Positions 16,013 to 18,884 of a DNA stretch of 18,884 nucleotides are shown one piece after another. The position numbers and the translations under genes are program-made. The stretch is taken from contig CAKPBI010000016.1 of NCBI GenBank assembly GCA_934140285.1, positions 1 to 18,884 of the forward strand, given 5' to 3'. Origin of the DNA: an uncultured Bacilli bacterium (GTDB lineage: Bacteria; Bacillota_I; Bacilli_A; ML615J-28; CAG-313). The notes beneath the pieces are model-generated. The model saw only the letters and a list, made by a program, of their open reading frames with translations, was not told the DNA's origin and searched no databases. Within the stretch, counting starts at the first letter, position 1, and the number at the start of each line of letters is the position of its first letter.

Positions 16013-17966
16013 CGCCATTTGCTCCTTCCTCTTCTAATGTGAATCCACTATCATCATAGTCAAAGATAACATTTTCTTCAATCCATTCACGACGGGGTTC
16101 TACTTCATCACCCATTAAGACATTTACACTATTTTCTGCAACATCAAGTTCACCAATATCAACTTGGATTAAAGTACGATTAGCTGGGTCCATAGTTGTT
16201 TCCCATAGTTGTTCAGCATTCATTTCACCTAATCCTTTGTAACGTTGGATTTGAACATTCTTTTGATTACCGATTTTATCTCTTAGTTCTTCATCCGTCC
16301 ATGCATAGTCAATACCATTTTTAGTTGTTAACTTGTATAGAGGAGGAGTTGCAATATAAACATAACCATTTTCAAGTAGTGGTCGCATATAATTAAAGAA
16401 GAAAGTAAGTAATAGAATTTGAATATGAGCACCATCGGTATCGGCATCAGTCATGATGATAATACGACGATAGTTAGATTTAGTGATATCAAAGTCTTTA
16501 CCAAATCCGCCACCTATCGCATTGATGATAGATACAATTTCATCATTCTTTAAGATTTCTTCTAATTTTTTCTTCGCTGTATTTAAGACTTTACCACGTA
16601 GTGGCAAGATAGCTTGGAAAGTACGATCTCTACCACTCTTCGCTGAACCACCGGCAGAGTCACCTTCGACAAGAAATAATTCATTGATTTGAGGATTTTT
16701 CTCTTGAGGAGGCGTAAGTTTACCGATTAAGTTAGCAGGTTTGGAGATTTTCTTGGTTACTTGACGATAGTCATCTAAAGCTTTACGAGCCGCTTCTTGG
16801 GCTTTTACTGCTTTAATAGCATTATTTACTAAGATATTTGATATTTGACCATTTTCAGCTAGGAATGATTTAAATTGTTCATAGACAATTTGTTCAACTG
16901 CTGGTTTGGCCTCAGCTGTACCTAGTTTATTTTTGGTTTGGCTTTCAAATTGTAATAATTCTTCTGGAATACGGACTGAAAGAATTGCGGTTAAACCTTG
17001 TCGGATAATTGAACCTTCAATATTTGTATCACGATCTTTTAAAGCACCAATCATTCTAGCATGTTCATTGAATGCTCTAGTTAAACCTGCTTTAAAGCCA
17101 ATTTCATGAGTACCACCATCACGAGTACGAATGTTATTAACAAATGATAGTAGATTTTCTCCATAGTAGTCTTTACAATATTGGATTGCTACTTCAACTT
17201 GAATTTTTGAGATTGTACCTTGGAAGAAGGCTACTTCATGAATAGGTTTTTTATTTTCAATAATAGATTTAATGAATTCAACAATACCATTTTCATAGTG
17301 GAAGACATCACTCTTACCAGTTCTTTGGTCATTTAATTCAATACGTAAGTTTTTAATTAAGAAAGCGGATTCTTTTAATCTATTCGCAATCGTTTTATAA
17401 TCAAAGATAGTCGTAGAAAAGATTTTAGGATCTGGTTTAAAATGAATGGTTGTACCAGTTCTTCTAGTTTCTCCTAAGTTTTTAGGCTTTTCAATTATCT
17501 TTCCCCCATTACGGTAGGTTTGATTGTAGATTTTGCCATCACGATAGATAGTAACAGTCAACCACTCACTTAAAGCATTAACGACACTTGAACCTACGCC
17601 GTGTAGACCACTTGATACTTTATAACCGCCGTTCGCATCAAACTTACCACCAGAGTGAAGAGTATTAAATATTACTTGTGGAGTTGGAAGTTTTTCGGTT
17701 TTATGAATACCTGTAGGAATACCACGTCCATTATCGATTACTTCAATACTATTATCAGGATAAATGTTAACTATAATCTTTGTACCATATCCAGATAAAG
17801 CTTCATCAATTGCATTGTCGACTATTTCCCATACTAAGTGGTGTAAACCTCTTGTATCAGTTGAACCAATGTACATACCTGGACGTTTACGTACGGCCTC
17901 TAATCCTTGAAGTACCTGAATGGAACTCTCATCATAAACGTTGGTGCGGTTTTTTGTTTCTGCCAC
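16005..17966 (-). CDS. parE: DNA topoisomerase IV subunit B
   Basis: ATPase subunit of topoisomerase IV, 653 aa from GTG 17966. GHKL ATP-binding motifs: LVWEIVDNAIDEA (catalytic Glu47, metal-binding Asn51), DNGRGIPTG, and GLHGVGSSVVNALS. The transducer domain carries QTKNKLG. TOPRIM motifs: EGDSAGGSA (about 435-443) and TDADTDGAHI (about 507-516); the C-terminus has RYKGLGEMNAEQLWETTMDP. FESQTKNKLGTAEA is ParE-like. No ATG is available in frame at the start: GTG 17975 and GTG 17966 are the candidates. AAAGGG lies 8 nt before 17966 and abuts 17975, so 17966 is preferred. It forms an operon with parC and is divergent from plsY, a common Bacillota arrangement. Confidence 0.95.
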   Translation of the reverse strand: MAETKNRTNVYDESSIQVLQGLEAVRKRPGMYIGSTDTRGLHHLVWEIVDNAIDEALSGYGTKIIVNIYPDNSIEVIDNGRGIPTGIHKTEKLPTPQVIFNTLHSGGKFDANGGYKVSSGLHGVGSSVVNALSEWLTVTIYRDGKIYNQTYRNGGKIIEKPKNLGETRRTGTTIHFKPDPKIFSTTIFDYKTIANRLKESAFLIKNLRIELNDQRTGKSDVFHYENGIVEFIKSIIENKKPIHEVAFFQGTISKIQVEVAIQYCKDYYGENLLSFVNNIRTRDGGTHEIGFKAGLTRAFNEHARMIGALKDRDTNIEGSIIRQGLTAILSVRIPEELLQFESQTKNKLGTAEAKPAVEQIVYEQFKSFLAENGQISNILVNNAIKAVKAQEAARKALDDYRQVTKKISKPANLIGKLTPPQEKNPQINELFLVEGDSAGGSAKSGRDRTFQAILPLRGKVLNTAKKKLEEILKNDEIVSIINAIGGGFGKDFDITKSNYRRIIIMTDADTDGAHIQILLLTFFFNYMRPLLENGYVYIATPPLYKLTTKNGIDYAWTDEELRDKIGNQKNVQIQRYKGLGEMNAEQLWETTMDPANRTLIQVDIGELDVAENSVNVLMGDEVEPRREWIEENVIFDYDDSGFTLEEEGANGDE

Positions 17967-17996
17967 ATTAATCACCCTTTCTTGTTCTTTTTTCTT

Positions 17997-18025
17997 ATTT
18001 TATCATATTTTTTTAATTATTGCAA
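17997..18025 (-). promoter_or_regulatory. Sigma-A promoter of parE-parC
   Basis: On the minus strand TTGCAA (18020-18025), a 17-bp spacer and TAAAAT (17997-18002), with TG at the extended -10 position. Transcription should start near 17990, about 24 nt before the GTG start. TTGCTT with TATGAT at a 16-bp spacer overlaps it as an alternative reading. Confidence 0.65.
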
Positions 18026-18120
18026 GCAAAAAGCATAAAAAAGCTTTATTTTACTTATATATTTTGATAATCGACAAAGTTCTACATTGTTTTTATACCC
18101 CTTTTTTTAAAGTAAATATG

Positions 18121-18149
18121 TAGAAATTTTTATTTCTTGTTAGTATAAT
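18121..18149 (+). promoter_or_regulatory. Promoter of plsY
   Basis: TATAAT (18144-18149) with TAGAAA (18121-18126) 17 bp upstream; the -10 is perfect, the -35 matches at 4 of 6 positions. A 6-bp inverted repeat (AGAAAT 18122-18127, ATTTCT 18132-18137) overlaps the -35. The ATG at 18174 is 25 bp past the -10. Confidence 0.68.
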
Positions 18150-18173
18150 ACACCATATATGGATGGTGATTAT

Positions 18174-18818
18174 ATGGGAATTATTGTACCTATTTTATTA
18201 TTGATATTTTCCTATTTAATGGGGTCAATTCCTTGGGCTTTAATTGTAAGTAGGCTTTTTAAAGGAATTGATATAAGAGACTATGGAAGTAAAAATATGG
18301 GGGCAACTAATGTTCTAAGAATTCTTGGCCTTAAATATGGTCTTCTTGTTTTTATTCTAGATGCTTTAAAGGCAAGTATTGTGATTTTACTTTTTAGAAT
18401 TGGCCTTCTTGATTATACTCTTGATTGGATGGTTTTAAAGATTCATCCTTTAGTATATGGTTTAGTCGCTTTAATCGGTCATATGTTTCCCATTTTTGCA
18501 TCATTTAGAGGGGGAAAAGGCGTATCATGTTGTGCCGGGATTGTCCTAGCTTACAACCCTATTGTCTTTTTGTTTGCTTTTATTACTTTCTTTATCGTTC
18601 TAAAACTTTCTAACTACATTTCCCTAAGTTCATTATCTGCCGTAACTATCGGTTTTCTAACTTCGTTTATTCCTTTTGGTGGTGAGATTGATTTTGTCTT
18701 TGTTGGAGTTATGGCCTTTGCTTTTTGTTTCTTGTACATTAGTCATATACCAAACATCAAAAGATTAATCAAACATACAGAAAATAAAGTTTATATTTTG
18801 AATAAAAGGGCCCTTTAA
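18174..18818 (+). CDS. plsY: Acyl phosphate:glycerol-3-phosphate acyltransferase
   Basis: Membrane enzyme that transfers an acyl group from acyl-phosphate to position 1 of glycerol 3-phosphate, the first step of phosphatidate synthesis in bacteria using the PlsX/PlsY route. 214 aa with about six hydrophobic segments. Conserved blocks: motif 1 GSKNMGATNVLR (usually with Pro or Ile in place of Met), motif 2 FRGGKGV, and motif 3 HIPNIKRLIKHTENKV, where His replaces the usual Gly before TEN. The start at 18174 has GGTG 5 nt upstream; the in-frame ATG at 18159 lies upstream of that site. The last codons and the stop TAA lie inside the right inverted-repeat arm, so the final residues (AL and part of the preceding Arg codon) are encoded by the repeat. 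No conventional terminator is seen before the window ends. Confidence 0.93.
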   Translation: MGIIVPILLLIFSYLMGSIPWALIVSRLFKGIDIRDYGSKNMGATNVLRILGLKYGLLVFILDALKASIVILLFRIGLLDYTLDWMVLKIHPLVYGLVALIGHMFPIFASFRGGKGVSCCAGIVLAYNPIVFLFAFITFFIVLKLSNYISLSSLSAVTIGFLTSFIPFGGEIDFVFVGVMAFAFCFLYISHIPNIKRLIKHTENKVYILNKRAL

Positions 18819-18884
18819 ATTAGTTTAGGGTTCAACCAATTTGCTCTATAAAAAAGTTTAGGGTTTTAATCCCTTTAAAGAAGT
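18809..18884 (+). repeat. 76-bp inverted repeat, right arm
   Basis: Exact reverse complement of 2-77. It begins within the last codons of plsY and runs to the last base of the window. Read on the plus strand it has CCCTTTAAA at 18811-18819 and 18871-18879, and AGTTTAGGGTT at 18822-18832 and 18855-18865. These allow two hairpins with the same 7-bp stem (CCCT/AGGG plus AAA/TTT) and a TT bulge, in mirrored order. The element therefore follows plsY in the same orientation as the left arm follows proS. Confidence 0.9.

Noticed and set aside
13532..17966. DNA gyrase (gyrB-gyrA) instead of topoisomerase IV
   Set aside because: The A subunit has MHGNNGS and lacks the QRRGGKG box, and divergent plsY upstream is the usual parE setting.
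18031..18060. Terminator in the parE/plsY gap (AAAGC/GCTTT hairpin)
   Set aside because: Stem of only five pairs, and no gene ends there on either strand.
17941..18123. Small plus-strand frame in the parE/plsY gap
   Set aside because: It crosses the parE start and its promoter, has no ribosome-binding site, and the AT-rich translation looks random.
18826..18845. tRNA-like GGTTCAA in the terminal repeat
   Set aside because: The T-arm-like string has no matching acceptor, D or anticodon stems around it; no tRNA can be folded.
2..18884. Composite transposon or insertion sequence with terminal inverted repeats
   Set aside because: No transposase, integrase or recombinase is encoded anywhere in the window, no target-site duplication can be checked, and all genes are core genes.
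1..18884. CRISPR array or defence system
   Set aside because: No regularly spaced direct repeats and no cas, nuclease or toxin-antitoxin gene can be seen.

Overview
The window is a low-GC, gene-dense chromosomal stretch of a bacterium, almost certainly of the Bacillota (Bacilli side). The evidence is the gene order cmk-rpsA-der-gpsA, a divergent plsY / parE-parC pair, a small stage VI sporulation protein F (SpoVIF)-like gene, strong Shine-Dalgarno sites (GGAGG or GGTGA type) and near-consensus sigma-A promoters with 17-bp spacers. TGA is a stop (der ends in TGA) and Trp is TGG, so this is not the mycoplasma code. A spore-forming or formerly spore-forming lineage such as Erysipelotrichales, RF39-like or another uncultured Bacilli order would fit; this placement is inference.

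Layout, left to right; all genes except the last are on the minus strand. 1-77: one arm of a 76-bp exact inverted repeat. 107-1810: proS, with its own promoter and terminator. 1942-5704: a two-gene heterodimeric ABC exporter behind a perfect TTGACA-17-TATAAT promoter. 5844-8584: tldD-pmbA (TldD/TldE metalloprotease pair), overlapping by 1 nt. 8680-8919: the SpoVIF-like gene, alone between two terminators, with a candidate sporulation-sigma promoter. 8996-13355: gpsA, der and an in-frame cmk-rpsA fusion, read as cmk-rpsA, der, gpsA with 1-nt overlaps. 13532-17966: parE-parC (topoisomerase IV), overlapping by a few nt. 18174-18818 (plus strand): plsY. 18809-18884: the other arm of the inverted repeat. 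No gap without a gene reaches 300 bases; the longest, 17967-18173, holds the divergent parE and plsY promoters.

How the genes relate: gpsA makes sn-glycerol 3-phosphate and plsY acylates it, so both ends of the first phospholipid step are present. The cmk-rpsA-der unit supplies CMP kinase, S1-type RNA-binding domains and a ribosome-assembly GTPase. ParE/ParC decatenate chromosomes. ProRS charges tRNA-Pro. The exporter pair has one canonical and one degenerate ATP site by motif reading.

This is mostly core genome and I see no defence island, prophage, transposase, CRISPR array or RNA gene. The items most worth a second look are the repeat on both window ends (with two mirrored bulged hairpins inside), the cmk-rpsA fusion that still carries an internal ribosome-binding site and ATG, and the sporulation-type promoter candidate in front of the SpoVIF-like gene.
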